Shown: one piece after another, positions 1-8,743 of the stretch | Position numbering within the stretch: the first letter of the stretch is position 1 | How the letters are laid out: each line of letters begins with the position of its first letter | Assembly: GCA_965243385.1 (NCBI GenBank) | Contig: CBDEUV010000002.1 | Span: 5,704,001-5,768,000 of the forward strand | DNA from: JANSYA01 sp965243385 | Lineage (GTDB): Bacteria > Spirochaetota > Leptospiria > Leptospirales > Leptonemataceae | Direction: 5' to 3' | Length of the DNA stretch: 64,000 nt | Program-made: the position numbers and the translations under genes | Notes under the pieces: generated by a model | What the model saw: only the letters and a program-made list of their open reading frames with translations | Told to the model about the DNA's origin: nothing | The model's database searches: none

Positions 1-780
1 GCTGACGCAGTTGCCGGTGTAAATCGCTTCGCCTTTTTCGACGCTGATGTCGCCGGCTTCGCGTTCGATGCTCGCGATCTTCGCGCGAAAGTCTTCCGGC
101 GCCATGACGACCGCGTGACCGATCATATAGCTGTGGTCTTTGCCGCAGTATTCGGTGCAGTAGATATCGTAACGGGCGTGCGGCTTGCCGGTGACGAGAC
201 CCTTTTCGCCTTCGTCGTCCAGAACGGCCTTCGCCAGCTGGATGCCGCCTTCTTTAATCAGGGGAGTAAAAGTTACGTAGGTGAAGATATTCGGCGTAAC
301 GTCTTCTTTCACGCGAAACGCCGGAACGAAGAAGGAGTGCAGGACGTCCTGGGATTTCATCACCAGTTTGACCGCCTGGCCTTCTTGTAAATACAGAGTG
401 TTGTAGGTCTTGATCAGGGTGGCTTTGTCGGTGTCGGTGCGCAGCTCCGCGGGATAGGTGTACTCCCAGGCCCATTGCTTTCCGGATACCGAGATGATCA
501 TCGCATCGTCCGGCACGGTGCGCATATTGATGAAACCGACGAGGCCCCATACGTAGAGTACGACGAAGACGATGGACGGGATGACGGTCCACACGATCTC
601 GACGGTCGTGCTGTGCGCGATGCTGGAGGTCTTGTCGTTCGGACCCCGGCGTCGATAGGCGATGATGAAATATACGAGAACTGCGTTGACCACCAGGAAT
701 GCGCCGATGGTGAGAACGTTGATCCAGAACATGAGCAGGTCATGGTGTGGAGCGTTAAGAGATGCGCCTTCTATATACAT
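1..780 (-). CDS. coxB: Cytochrome c oxidase subunit II, caa3-like (3' end outside window)
   Basis: Membrane subunit that takes electrons from cytochrome c through the CuA centre in aerobic respiration. Translating the minus strand from ATG 780 gives about 260 residues without a stop. Two hydrophobic segments (about residues 14-40 and 63-84) precede a periplasmic cupredoxin domain. The CuA ligands are visible: the His of DVLHSFF and the block CTEYCGKDHSYM, which supplies Cys, Glu, Cys, His and Met. The frame leaves the window in GEAIYTGNCVS, the start of a CxxCH haem motif, so a fused cytochrome c domain (caa3 type) is likely; the haem motif itself is not complete here. It lies 45 bases after the SCO1 gene on the same strand, a typical assembly-factor/oxidase operon. 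An upstream start in frame cannot be excluded. Confidence 0.92.
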   Translation of the reverse strand, partial: MYIEGASLNAPHHDLLMFWINVLTIGAFLVVNAVLVYFIIAYRRRGPNDKTSSIAHSTTVEIVWTVIPSIVFVVLYVWGLVGFINMRTVPDDAMIISVSGKQWAWEYTYPAELRTDTDKATLIKTYNTLYLQEGQAVKLVMKSQDVLHSFFVPAFRVKEDVTPNIFTYVTFTPLIKEGGIQLAKAVLDDEGEKGLVTGKPHARYDIYCTEYCGKDHSYMIGHAVVMAPEDFRAKIASIEREAGDISVEKGEAIYTGNCVS

Positions 781-825
781 GTAGAGATTACCCTGCCAGC
801 AATGAATAATTCGGAGCTGATTGGC

Positions 826-1728
826 TCAAGCTTTTTCCTTTTTACGAAGCAAAAATATTAGTCCTAAGATGAAAAACAACGTCAAGACGCCTCCGGCGCG
901 CACGAAGACCCAGACCGCCGGGGTGTATTTGCCCTCTTGCTGATCGTAGCGAAAACAGTAGAGGAAGATGCGCTCCACGGTGTTGCCGATCTTGCCGTAC
1001 GAAGACTCGATCAGCGAAAGTCGAAAGGTCCCGGGCTGAAAATTTACGCCGTAGAGGTAGCGCGTGATTTTTCCGTCCGGCGAAAGCATGACGATCACCG
1101 CCGAGTGGCTGTAGTCGACGTCGCCGTCCGGGCGATAGCGATAGCCGAGGGCGTCCATCAATCGCGAAACCTCGCCGGGCCGCTCGGGATCGGCGGTCAA
1201 AAAGCGCCAGGCTTCGCTCTGGATCGGCGGCTGAAAACCGTCGCGGTAACGCTGGCCTTTTTTGCGGGCGAGCTCCGGCGTATCCTCGGGGCGAAAGCTC
1301 ACCGAAATGATCGAATAGTCGCGCCCGGGCGTGAGCCCACGGGAGTCCTGCACCTCAGCCGCTGCCTTTTGTACGGCGTTGAAGATGTAGGTGCACAGGC
1401 GCGGGCAGGTATAATAAGAAGGGATTATGATGACCGGTTTTTGAGAACCCGTCTCGAAAAGCTCGCCCAACCGCACAGACTGGCCGCTTTCGTCCCGAAG
1501 TTGCACGTCCATCGGAATGAATTCGCCCAGCCGTTCCTCCTGCTCCAGGTTCTCCGGCTCCCGGGTGGGTTCGGCGGCGAGCGGCAGCGGAGCGGCCAGG
1601 CCGATTGTGACGAATGTCATAATGCAGGCCCGGAAGATCGCGAGGGGCCGTGTTGTCGTGCGACGTGAGCCCCGTCCCATGCCGGACCGATGGGCTCCGG
1701 ATGCGGATGGAGGAAGAATTGGCTGCAT
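826..1728 (-). CDS. SCO1/SenC copper chaperone
   Basis: Periplasmic thioredoxin-fold protein that delivers copper to the CuA site of cytochrome oxidase, here encoded directly upstream of coxB. The 300-residue product has the copper motif TCPRLC (CxxxC) and a distal DYSHSAV His, the three expected ligands. An N-terminal hydrophobic stretch at about residues 33-52 (ending LPLAAEP) looks like a signal peptide, and a second hydrophobic stretch near the C terminus (about 272-293) ends in RKKEKA, so the protein is probably anchored by its C terminus. The first Met (1728) leaves a long basic leader; Met17 (1680) or Met37 (1620) would give a more normal signal peptide, and no Shine-Dalgarno sequence decides between them. 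Confidence 0.9.
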   Translation of the reverse strand: MQPILPPSASGAHRSGMGRGSRRTTTRPLAIFRACIMTFVTIGLAAPLPLAAEPTREPENLEQEERLGEFIPMDVQLRDESGQSVRLGELFETGSQKPVIIIPSYYTCPRLCTYIFNAVQKAAAEVQDSRGLTPGRDYSIISVSFRPEDTPELARKKGQRYRDGFQPPIQSEAWRFLTADPERPGEVSRLMDALGYRYRPDGDVDYSHSAVIVMLSPDGKITRYLYGVNFQPGTFRLSLIESSYGKIGNTVERIFLYCFRYDQQEGKYTPAVWVFVRAGGVLTLFFILGLIFLLRKKEKA

Positions 1729-1746
1729 TTTTTGTTGTTTCCCGAT

Positions 1747-1777
1747 AGACTCAGTCTAATAATATCTGCCTGAGTCT
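1747..1777. promoter_or_regulatory. Inverted repeat in divergent sco/MORN promoter region
   Basis: AGACTCAG (1747-1754) and CTGAGTCT (1770-1777) form a perfect 8-bp inverted repeat around an AT-rich core that contains TAATAAT, a possible -10 element for the rightward gene. It sits in the 96-bp space between two divergent genes, so it could be an operator for either or both. Function is inferred only from position and symmetry. Confidence 0.3.
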
Positions 1778-1824
1778 GCACCGATCATTTTGCCAGGGGC
1801 CGGCTTTAACAGGAGTTTTTTAAT

Positions 1825-2475
1825 ATGAAAATCGATCTCGTACAATCTTCCCCCGCAGCGCCGCGCGCCTGGTTCGCGGCCGCAGCCCGGATGCTGCTGA
1901 TCGTGGCGGTCGTCGTTCTGAGCGGCGCGGTCGCCTGTGCGTCCGGCGAAAAAGCCGAGGGCGAAGGCACGAATGAGAACGGATCCGGCGAAGAAGCGAT
2001 GGAACGCGGCGAGGCCGCGGTCGACGGCAAAGGCTGCGTCATCGGCGATTGCGAAAACGGTTCGGGCACCTTCGTGTATGAAAACGGCGATCGTTACGTC
2101 GGCGCATTTAAGAACGGCGAGCGCGACGGAAAAGGTACTTTCGAATATGCGAACGGCGACCGCTTCGTGGGCGGCTACGCGGCCGGCGTGCGTGACGGCG
2201 AAGGCACTTACGAGTTTAAAAACGGCGATCGCTACGTAGGTATGTTTCGCAACGGATTGCGCGCCGGTAAAGGTGTCTATACTTTCGGCAAGGGCGGCGT
2301 CTTTCGCGGCGATTTCGTCGAAGACGGCGACAAAGGCGAAGGCACCCTGGTTCAGGGCGAAACCCCCTTCGAGTGCGATTTGCGCAACAAAGGTCTGTAC
2401 TGCGAAGCCGCGCCCGAAGGCAAGGTGATCAAAGAGGCCGTCGACGATTCCGGACTTTCCGGAGAGAATCAATAA
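1825..2475 (+). CDS. MORN-repeat lipoprotein
   Basis: Predicted exported lipoprotein of 216 residues. After a basic start and a hydrophobic segment (about 23-38) comes a relaxed spirochaete-type lipobox, GAVAC, then an acidic Gly/Glu-rich linker. At least four MORN repeats follow at about residues 79-175 (for example YENGDRYVGAFKNGERDGKG), with periodic Gly/Tyr/Gly-Lys-Gly. MORN repeats are thin beta-sheet modules used for lipid or protein contacts; no enzyme domain is present. The ATG is supported by AGGAG about ten bases upstream. Transcribed divergently from the SCO gene. The specific role is unknown. Confidence 0.85.
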   Translation: MKIDLVQSSPAAPRAWFAAAARMLLIVAVVVLSGAVACASGEKAEGEGTNENGSGEEAMERGEAAVDGKGCVIGDCENGSGTFVYENGDRYVGAFKNGERDGKGTFEYANGDRFVGGYAAGVRDGEGTYEFKNGDRYVGMFRNGLRAGKGVYTFGKGGVFRGDFVEDGDKGEGTLVQGETPFECDLRNKGLYCEAAPEGKVIKEAVDDSGLSGENQ

Positions 2476-2552
2476 GACCAGCGCGCCCGGTGCGAAGCGA
2501 CATTCCCGCTCCGCTTCGCCCGGCGTCGCCAGGATCTCAACCGATCTAAACC

Positions 2553-3590
2553 ATGTCCGACACAGCAGGGTCGCCGCCAGCCGCGCGCGAGATTCGCGTC
2601 GATCTGCCCCATTTCAAATTGAGCGGTCTGGAATGGCCGGCCGCGGACGGCAGCAACGAGCATCGTCTGCCGATTCTGGCGCTGCACGGCTGGCTGGACA
2701 ACGCGGCCAGCTTTCGAGCGCTGGTCCCGCTGCTGCCCGGAGACCGGCGGATCGTTGCGCTGGATCTTCCGGGCCACGGCTTGTCCAGTCATCGCCCCCA
2801 GGGAGCCTATTCTTATTTTCTCGACTATGTTCCGGTCGTCTTTGATGTCGCGGACGCTCTCGGCTGGGACCGCTTTATTCTCATCGGCCACAGCATGGGC
2901 GCCGGCATCGGTACTCTGGCCGCGGGTACCTTTCCCGAACGCATCGCACGGCTGGTGTTGATCGACGGGATGGGGCCGCTGACGGAAGCGGATGACGGCG
3001 CTCCCGCCCGCTTTCGCAGCTTTTTGCAATCGGTCCAGCGCGCGCAGAAAAACGCCGCGCGGGCGCAAAAGGCTTACGCGGACTCAAACACGGATTCGAA
3101 ACAGGATCCGGCTGCCGGGGATGAATCAGCGGTCGATGGACCCGCTTCCCCTGTGAATGCGGTCGTTGCGAACACCGGCGGCGGCAGCGTGTACGCCAGC
3201 CAGGAGCACGCCGTGCGTGCGCGCAAGCTCGTCGGTGGATTGAGCGATGCGTCGGCCCGCCTGTTGGTGGAACGCAATTTAATGCAGCGCCTGGATGCAG
3301 CCGGCCGACCCGACGGCTTTATCTGGCGTACGGACGCTCGCCTGAAGTTGCCGTCGCCCATGCGCCTGACTGAAAAGCAGGTGCGCGCTTTTCTGAGCGA
3401 GATCGAAGCGCGAACCCTGATGATCGCCGCCAGCGATTCGGAGTTCGCGGCGTATGAGAATCTGATCCAGGCCCGGGCCGCCTCGATTCGAAATTTGAAC
3501 ACGATCAAACTGACCGGCGGCCATCATCTGCACATGGAAAAACCGGAGCCGGTCGCGCAGGCGATCACGGAATTTCTGGCTCTCGAATAA
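2553..3590 (+). CDS. Alpha/beta-fold hydrolase
   Basis: Serine hydrolase of the alpha/beta superfamily, 345 residues, no signal peptide, so probably cytoplasmic. The oxyanion-loop block LHGWLDNAASF (about 44-54), the DLPGHG strand-turn (71-76) and the nucleophile elbow GHSMG (Ser114) are clear. The base is probably one of the His residues in GGHHLHMEKP (about 322-331). Overall it resembles the SERHL/epoxide-hydrolase-like group; the substrate cannot be read from sequence. A lid-region insert at about 165-225 is rich in Ala/Asp/Gly and looks disordered. It starts 77 bases after the MORN gene on the same strand and converges with the pentapeptide gene. Confidence 0.88.
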   Translation: MSDTAGSPPAAREIRVDLPHFKLSGLEWPAADGSNEHRLPILALHGWLDNAASFRALVPLLPGDRRIVALDLPGHGLSSHRPQGAYSYFLDYVPVVFDVADALGWDRFILIGHSMGAGIGTLAAGTFPERIARLVLIDGMGPLTEADDGAPARFRSFLQSVQRAQKNAARAQKAYADSNTDSKQDPAAGDESAVDGPASPVNAVVANTGGGSVYASQEHAVRARKLVGGLSDASARLLVERNLMQRLDAAGRPDGFIWRTDARLKLPSPMRLTEKQVRAFLSEIEARTLMIAASDSEFAAYENLIQARAASIRNLNTIKLTGGHHLHMEKPEPVAQAITEFLALE

Positions 3591-3655
3591 AGAGCCGGTC
3601 GGGCCGGAACGATCGACCCCGGTAATCCTGCTGACGATAATCGATTCAGCGGCGC

Positions 3656-4513
3656 TCAGTACAGGCAGACGCCCACTGAACCCGGCCGGCAGATGATGCC
3701 GTTCACCCAGCGAGCGCCGCTCAGCCGCGCGGATTTGTATTTCATGCCGGCGATATTCGCGCCCAGCAGATCCGCGCCTTCCAAATTCGCGGACTCCATA
3801 TTCGCTCCCCGTAGATCCGTCCAGCGGAGATTTGCGTCCGTAAGAACGGCGCTTCGCAAATTCGCGTAACGGAAATTCGCGCGCGGCGCGATCAGATCGG
3901 GAGCGTTCAAGCGCTGCATGCTCGCGTATTCCAGAATCGTCTGGGTCATATTTGCATTACCCGCGCGGGCGTCGTCGAAGATGGCCCTTCTCATGCTGGC
4001 CTGTTCGAAACGCGCGTAGCTCAGGCGGGCGAGCGTGAAATCTGTGATATTGTTCGCGTCGAATCGGCCGCCGACCGCCTCGCGAAAATCCGCACGATCC
4101 AGAGTGGCGCCGTTGAAATCAGCGCCGATCAGGTTGGCTTCGGCCAGAAACGCGCCCGTCATCGTCGTGCTTCGAAAATTCGCAAGGCGCAGCCAGGCGT
4201 CCGTGAAGTCCGCGAAAATCAGCGTGGCGCCGAAAAAGTCCACCCCGTAAAGATAGCCGGAGGCGAATTTCGCCAGCGAAAGATTGGAGTTGTAAAACGA
4301 GCTGCCCTGGACGGCGCTGCGGTTGTTGAAATCGGCTCCGATCAGCGAGCAGTTTTCGGCGGCGAAGAGCGTGTTAGTGCTCATGAAGCCCAGGATTTCG
4401 CCGTAGTCGCAGCTGCGTTCCTGAGCCTGCAGCGGATTCGCCCCCGCGGCCACGGTCAGCGCGCCGATCGCCAGGGCAAAGGTGATTCGTTTCGGATCTA
4501 AGAGTGATTGCAT
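3656..4513 (-). CDS. Exported pentapeptide-repeat protein
   Basis: A 285-residue protein with a signal peptide (about 1-31, ending NPLQAQE), then a mature part built almost wholly of A(D/N)(L/F)xx pentapeptide repeats, for example ANLEGADLLGANIAG near the C terminus. Such repeats fold as a right-handed quadrilateral beta-helix. The best-known members (Qnr, MfpA) are cytoplasmic DNA mimics; export of this one argues against that role. Four Cys residues (one near the start of the mature part, one at ENCSLIG and two close to the C terminus) could form disulphides capping the helix. AAGGAAGGG a few bases before the ATG supports the start. Function unknown. Confidence 0.85.
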   Translation of the reverse strand: MQSLLDPKRITFALAIGALTVAAGANPLQAQERSCDYGEILGFMSTNTLFAAENCSLIGADFNNRSAVQGSSFYNSNLSLAKFASGYLYGVDFFGATLIFADFTDAWLRLANFRSTTMTGAFLAEANLIGADFNGATLDRADFREAVGGRFDANNITDFTLARLSYARFEQASMRRAIFDDARAGNANMTQTILEYASMQRLNAPDLIAPRANFRYANLRSAVLTDANLRWTDLRGANMESANLEGADLLGANIAGMKYKSARLSGARWVNGIICRPGSVGVCLY

Positions 4514-4663
4514 AGGACCCTTCCTTTAAGAAATTTTGAGAAGATCTTAAGGGAAGAGACCGGTTCATGGAATAGGATGATTATCCTATAGGGGAATGTG
4601 CTGACCGCCGAATTCGCGGCGGAGCAATCGCAATTCGCAGGCTGTCGCGCGTCCGGCCTTATC

Positions 4664-5476
4664 TTAAGCCGATAGAGCTTCGTGCGCGTAGTCCAGAGAT
4701 TGGCCCGATTCCAGAACGGCGCAGCGGACGCCGAGTCTTTCGACTTCCGCTTTGAACCAGCCCGCGTCGGCAGGATTCCCCCTGCGTCGAAAGAGCACGC
4801 CGCAGTCGTAGTGGCAGGGGATGACCAGGCGGGGAGCGATCATCTCCACCGCCTGCAATGCTTCGCGTTCGTTCATGGTGTTGCCTGCATGGGTGCCGCC
4901 GATCGGGATCATCAGAACGTCCGGTTCCAGGCGTCCCCACTCCGGCAGCAACATGGTATCGCCGAGATTCGCCAGCCGGACGCCGTCGACTTCCAGAACG
5001 AAACCCGTGCAGCCCACAGCGAAGGCTTCGCCAGGCGTCTTTTTAAAGGTTTTACGAATCAAGCCGCCGAACAGTGAGATCGTCAGGTCGCCGTGAACCG
5101 CCGGAATCGCCTGCACGCCAAGCCCGTTCACTTCTATGCGCTCGCCCGGGTTCATGGGGTAGACCCGTTCCGCTTTCAATCCATACTGGAAATTCTTCGC
5201 TCGCGGCGAAACCATGTACTGTTCGCCGTCACGAATGTCGACGAGCTCCGAACCGCAGATAATCGGCGCGCCGGACGCCTGCGCGACGCGGTCCACGTGC
5301 CAGTAATGATCCGGATCGCCGTGTGTGATGACGATGTGCGTGGCGTCCGGCCATTCCTCACGCGGAATGACCGGGCCCAATCCGAAGAGATACAGGCTCG
5401 CGCCGGGATCCACGAGGACCTTGTGTCGTGATGATTGGATCACGAATCCGTTGTAACCATAGTAGGTGATCTGCAT
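4664..5476 (-). CDS. UlaG/UPF0173-like metallo-beta-lactamase-fold hydrolase
   Basis: A 270-residue member of the metallo-beta-lactamase superfamily. The metal-binding motif THGDPDHYW (HxDxDH-like, about residues 50-58), a distal PAVHGD, NLGDTM and a C-terminal PCHYDCG supply a plausible di-metal site. The short start, YYGYNGFVIQSSRHKVLVDPG, is characteristic of the UlaG/UPF0173 group, which includes L-ascorbate-6-phosphate lactonase and many uncharacterised cytoplasmic hydrolases. No sugar-uptake genes are nearby, so a ulaG function should not be assumed. The gene stands alone, with 150 bases on the 5' side of the pentapeptide gene and 129 on its own upstream side. Confidence 0.85.
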   Translation of the reverse strand: MQITYYGYNGFVIQSSRHKVLVDPGASLYLFGLGPVIPREEWPDATHIVITHGDPDHYWHVDRVAQASGAPIICGSELVDIRDGEQYMVSPRAKNFQYGLKAERVYPMNPGERIEVNGLGVQAIPAVHGDLTISLFGGLIRKTFKKTPGEAFAVGCTGFVLEVDGVRLANLGDTMLLPEWGRLEPDVLMIPIGGTHAGNTMNEREALQAVEMIAPRLVIPCHYDCGVLFRRRGNPADAGWFKAEVERLGVRCAVLESGQSLDYAHEALSA

Positions 5477-5605
5477 TCTGTACGCCTCCGGGGGTGGCGG
5501 ACGGGAATCGCCGCACTGCTCTGGCCTTCAGGATAAGGCGAATCCGGAAAGCGCAGTATGATGGAACGCAGAATTCGCGTGTGAGCAAACGCAGCCCGGC
5601 GGCTT

Positions 5606-5983
5606 CTAATACATGCCGTTCTGATTCTTTGACTGCGCCGGAATTTTTTGAATCGCGTCCCAGTGTTCGCAGATCTTACCGCTCGTTTCGAATCGAAAGA
5701 AGTCCATTGTTACGTATTCTTCGCCGCCCGGCCAGGTCTGGTAGGTATGCAGCGCGACCAGATCGCCTTCGGCGATACAGCGTACGAACTCAATCGACTT
5801 CTCGGGATACTCTCGCTGCATGCGTTCGAAGTATTCGATGAAACCCTGCAGGCCGTCGGCCACGTCGGGGTTGTGCTGAATATAGGTGTCGCCCACGTAG
5901 CGCGCCACCGCTCCGGCGGGGTCGCCCGAATAGGCCTCGCGATAAAAGGCGATCGCGTTTTGTTTATTCGCTTCGATATTCAT
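5606..5983 (-). CDS. SnoaL/NTF2-like protein
   Basis: A 125-residue single-domain protein of the SnoaL-like polyketide-cyclase/NTF2 fold, seen from NKQNAIAFYREAYSGDP at the N terminus, the YIQHNP turn and DFFRFETSGKICEHWDA near the end. Members are cone-shaped alpha+beta dimers; many small stand-alone ones have no assigned substrate. The ATG at 5983 is chosen over an upstream in-frame ATG (6124) because GGAG precedes it at normal spacing and the extra 47 residues look non-coding. It lies 138 bases downstream of an AraC-type regulator on the same strand, possibly its target. Confidence 0.8.
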   Translation of the reverse strand: MNIEANKQNAIAFYREAYSGDPAGAVARYVGDTYIQHNPDVADGLQGFIEYFERMQREYPEKSIEFVRCIAEGDLVALHTYQTWPGGEEYVTMDFFRFETSGKICEHWDAIQKIPAQSKNQNGMY

Positions 5984-6120
5984 GGTTTTCTCCGGCGAAG
6001 TATTTCGGGGAGTGTACGCCGATCCCGGCGATTTGAAAAGGTGATCCCCGCACCCGAAATGGTGAATCTCGAACCCCGCGAATTCGGCGGAGTCGCGGAG
6101 AAAGCTGCGAGCCGGCTGGC

Positions 6121-7089
6121 TCAATGTCGTCGACGCTCATTTCGTTCCAGGCTTCGTCGAAACTGAGCGGGAGTCGCGCCGGAGTGGCGCTTGAAGTACT
6201 TGATAAAATTTGTGGCTTCGTCGAAGCCCAGGCTCGCCGCGAGTTCTTCCACGCTATCGTCGCCGGTCGCCAGCAGGCGTTTTGCTTCCAGCAGCACGTA
6301 GCGATCGATCGCTTCGCGAGCGGTGAGACCGCAAACCGCTTTGCAGATCGTATTCAGGTGCTTGTAGCTCAGCTGCAACTTCCCGGCGTACTCCGCGGCA
6401 CTGCGGGTTTCGCGAAAACAGTTGCGGATCAGAGCGAAGAAACGGCTGAAAAGGGCGGCGTGTTTCGACGCGTGCGCGGCGACCGGAGCCGCGTTTCGCA
6501 GGCGGCAAATCTGCAATAACAAATAATCCAGAAGCACCCGCAGAATATCCGCCCGCTCGAAAGGATTCGCATCGTTCCACTCGTCGCCGAGCAGCTCGAT
6601 GCTGCGGTGCAATCGCCTGTCGCTTTTGATTACGGGCGGGATTTCCGTCAGCGGATAGAGTAGATTCAACAGCACGGCGTTCGAAAGCGAAGCCTTGCGA
6701 AATAGAAAATCTTCGGTGAACAAAATCAGCACGCCGTCGTAGTCGCCGCGTTCACTGAAGCGCTGCATACGATCGTTGGCGATGAAGACCAGGTCGCCGC
6801 GCTCGATCGCGTGGTCTACGGATTCAATCGTGTGAACTCCGGCGCCCCGATCGACGTAGATCAGACCGCAAAAATCGATGCGATGCGTTCGGGTGGGGTC
6901 GTGATCGGGTGCGGCGTTGGCGATGATTGTGCTAACCCGGGTGACTTCGAAACCCAGGGGCTGTCGCTCTACAAAAGGGACGAGCGGGACTTTTTTAGCG
7001 GAGCCGGTTTGCACAGCCTGGATTCCAGAAGAGAAACTGAATTCGATGCAAGGCTTCCGCCCCGATGATACAATATTGCCGCGTGGCAA
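6121..7089 (-). CDS. AraC-family transcriptional regulator
   Basis: A 322-residue regulator with an N-terminal cupin-like sensing half (about 65-130, including HRIDFCGLIYVDRGAG and the EHA-like turn IERGDLVFIAND) and a C-terminal double helix-turn-helix (about 220-315) in which AEYAGKLQLSYKHLNTICK and EELAASLGFDEATNFIKYFK are the two HTH units, ending in the usual GATPAQFRR. It probably controls the SnoaL-like gene directly downstream or the divergent membrane glycosyltransferase. The N-terminal 45 residues are poorly conserved in character, so the true start may be downstream of the first ATG (7089). Confidence 0.85.
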   Translation of the reverse strand: MPRGNIVSSGRKPCIEFSFSSGIQAVQTGSAKKVPLVPFVERQPLGFEVTRVSTIIANAAPDHDPTRTHRIDFCGLIYVDRGAGVHTIESVDHAIERGDLVFIANDRMQRFSERGDYDGVLILFTEDFLFRKASLSNAVLLNLLYPLTEIPPVIKSDRRLHRSIELLGDEWNDANPFERADILRVLLDYLLLQICRLRNAAPVAAHASKHAALFSRFFALIRNCFRETRSAAEYAGKLQLSYKHLNTICKAVCGLTAREAIDRYVLLEAKRLLATGDDSVEELAASLGFDEATNFIKYFKRHSGATPAQFRRSLERNERRRH

Positions 7090-7212
7090 TCCCGGCCATG
7101 ATCGTATATTTCGAGAACGGACGCAAGAATTAGACGCTGGACGATAGCGGCGGCGCGGCCTGGCGTCGAATTTTGCCTGTGACTATCCGATTCGCTCTGC
7201 GATCGTGGCCCC

Positions 7213-8691
7213 GTGACATTCGAAGGTGGCAAAGAGAACCCTGGAACGGGGCGGAAAACCGTCCTGCGGCGATTGACAACCATCATCGTGCTTGTCCTGG
7301 GCATCCTGGCAGTGGTTCCGGTTTTCGCCTGGTGGGGCCAGGCGGTGCTCTATCCGCCGGAGATTGACTGGATGGAACCGGTCATACTGATGCAGGGCAG
7401 TTCGGTCGCCGCAGGAGAAAATATATTCGCAGTGCGGGAAGGCCGTTTCGTCGCGTCCGTGTACGGGCCGCTCTTTTATCAACTGGCAGGCCTTGCCGCC
7501 GGGCTTACGCCCTATTCGTACGCGGGCCTGCGGGCCTTTTCGCTGCTGGCGTTGTTCATCATGCTGGCATGCGCCTTGTGGATCGGGCGGCAGGCGGGCG
7601 GAAGCTGGCTGGCCGGCTGCCTGGCGATGCTGCTGGTGCCGCTGTCCGTCAGCCTGGCCAAATTCGGTCCCACGGCGAAGCCGGATGCCGTCGGGCTTGC
7701 GCTGACCGCCATTGGCCTGGCGCTTGCGCAAAGGCCGGATTCAAAACGGCTGCTTGGCGCGGCCGCCCTGGCCTTTGCGGCATCGCTGTTTATCAAACAA
7801 TCATTTTTAGCGGCGCCGCTTGCCGTCGCCGTGACCCTGTCAGGCCGGAGTCGACTGGTATTCGCGGGCGTACTGGTCGCGAGTGTGGCTGCGGGCCTGG
7901 GTCTGGCCTTCGCGTTCTATGGGCAGGATTTTTTCGTGCATCAGATTCAGTACAATCGGGTCGGTTATGATTGGGAACGCGCGCTCTTCGTGGAAATTCC
8001 TCGATACGTCGAACCGAATTGGCCGCATTTGGTTCTGGGTATCGCGGGCGTCGTCCTGACCCGATCCCGGCTGCTGGGCGCGTACCTGGCGATGACGTTT
8101 GTCGGCCTCCTGATTATGGGCAAGGCCGGCGCAAATGTTAACCACTGGCATGAATCCAATTTCGCGGCCGCCCTGGCAGGCGGACCCTTTCTGGCGTACT
8201 GTCTGCGATGGCCGGCGAAACGCGAACTCGAAGCCACCGTCGGCCTGCTGCTGTTCTGCGCCATGACCACCGTTAAGCCTTCATGGGTTCCAGCTTCCGA
8301 GGACCTGTCGCTTTCTGTCGAGAACGACCGCAACGCGCAGGCCGCGATTCGCCGACTGCTCCGGCCGGATTCAAGATCGACGCTTGTCTTCGCGGCCGTC
8401 CCGGGCGCGGTGGCGAGGATTCCAGGAGTTCAGCTGCCCATCGCGGACGCCTTTACGTACAAAGAGATGCTGGCGTCCGGCGCGCTGCCCGGGCGCTTAT
8501 TTTTCGATGCGGTGCGGGACAGGCAATTCAGTTATATTCTGCTGAATCATTCGGAGACGATTCGATTTCGCATGAGTCCCCGGCAATTGGATGCGATCCG
8601 GGAGAACTATGTGCCGTACGTCGACCTGCCCGGTACGCTGTTTTCCGAAGGCGGCATTCGCGTCTGGCGGCCGATGGCTCCGGCGCCTTGA
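7213..8691 (+). CDS. GT-C-type membrane glycosyltransferase
   Basis: A 492-residue polytopic protein, about ten hydrophobic segments. A first TM (about 22-43) is followed by a short external loop with acidic residues in PPEIDWMEP and then YGPLFYQLAGL, the arrangement seen in GT39/ArnT-like (dolichyl-phosphate-mannose or undecaprenyl-phosphate-sugar dependent) transferases, whose catalytic acid sits in that first loop. The C-terminal 110 residues form a soluble periplasmic domain. It probably transfers a lipid-linked sugar onto an envelope acceptor; donor and acceptor are unknown. The start is GTG (7213) in the divergent gap from the AraC gene; no later ATG precedes the first TM. Confidence 0.78.
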   Translation: MTFEGGKENPGTGRKTVLRRLTTIIVLVLGILAVVPVFAWWGQAVLYPPEIDWMEPVILMQGSSVAAGENIFAVREGRFVASVYGPLFYQLAGLAAGLTPYSYAGLRAFSLLALFIMLACALWIGRQAGGSWLAGCLAMLLVPLSVSLAKFGPTAKPDAVGLALTAIGLALAQRPDSKRLLGAAALAFAASLFIKQSFLAAPLAVAVTLSGRSRLVFAGVLVASVAAGLGLAFAFYGQDFFVHQIQYNRVGYDWERALFVEIPRYVEPNWPHLVLGIAGVVLTRSRLLGAYLAMTFVGLLIMGKAGANVNHWHESNFAAALAGGPFLAYCLRWPAKRELEATVGLLLFCAMTTVKPSWVPASEDLSLSVENDRNAQAAIRRLLRPDSRSTLVFAAVPGAVARIPGVQLPIADAFTYKEMLASGALPGRLFFDAVRDRQFSYILLNHSETIRFRMSPRQLDAIRENYVPYVDLPGTLFSEGGIRVWRPMAPAP

Positions 8692-8743
8692 AAGATGCTG
8701 CAGGAAAGCCGCGCCCCGGGCATCCCGGAAGGCGAGGGCGCCC

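Noticed and set aside
4664..5476. Naming the UlaG-like hydrolase ulaG
   Set aside because: No ascorbate uptake or utilisation genes are nearby, and the UPF0173 group is broad.
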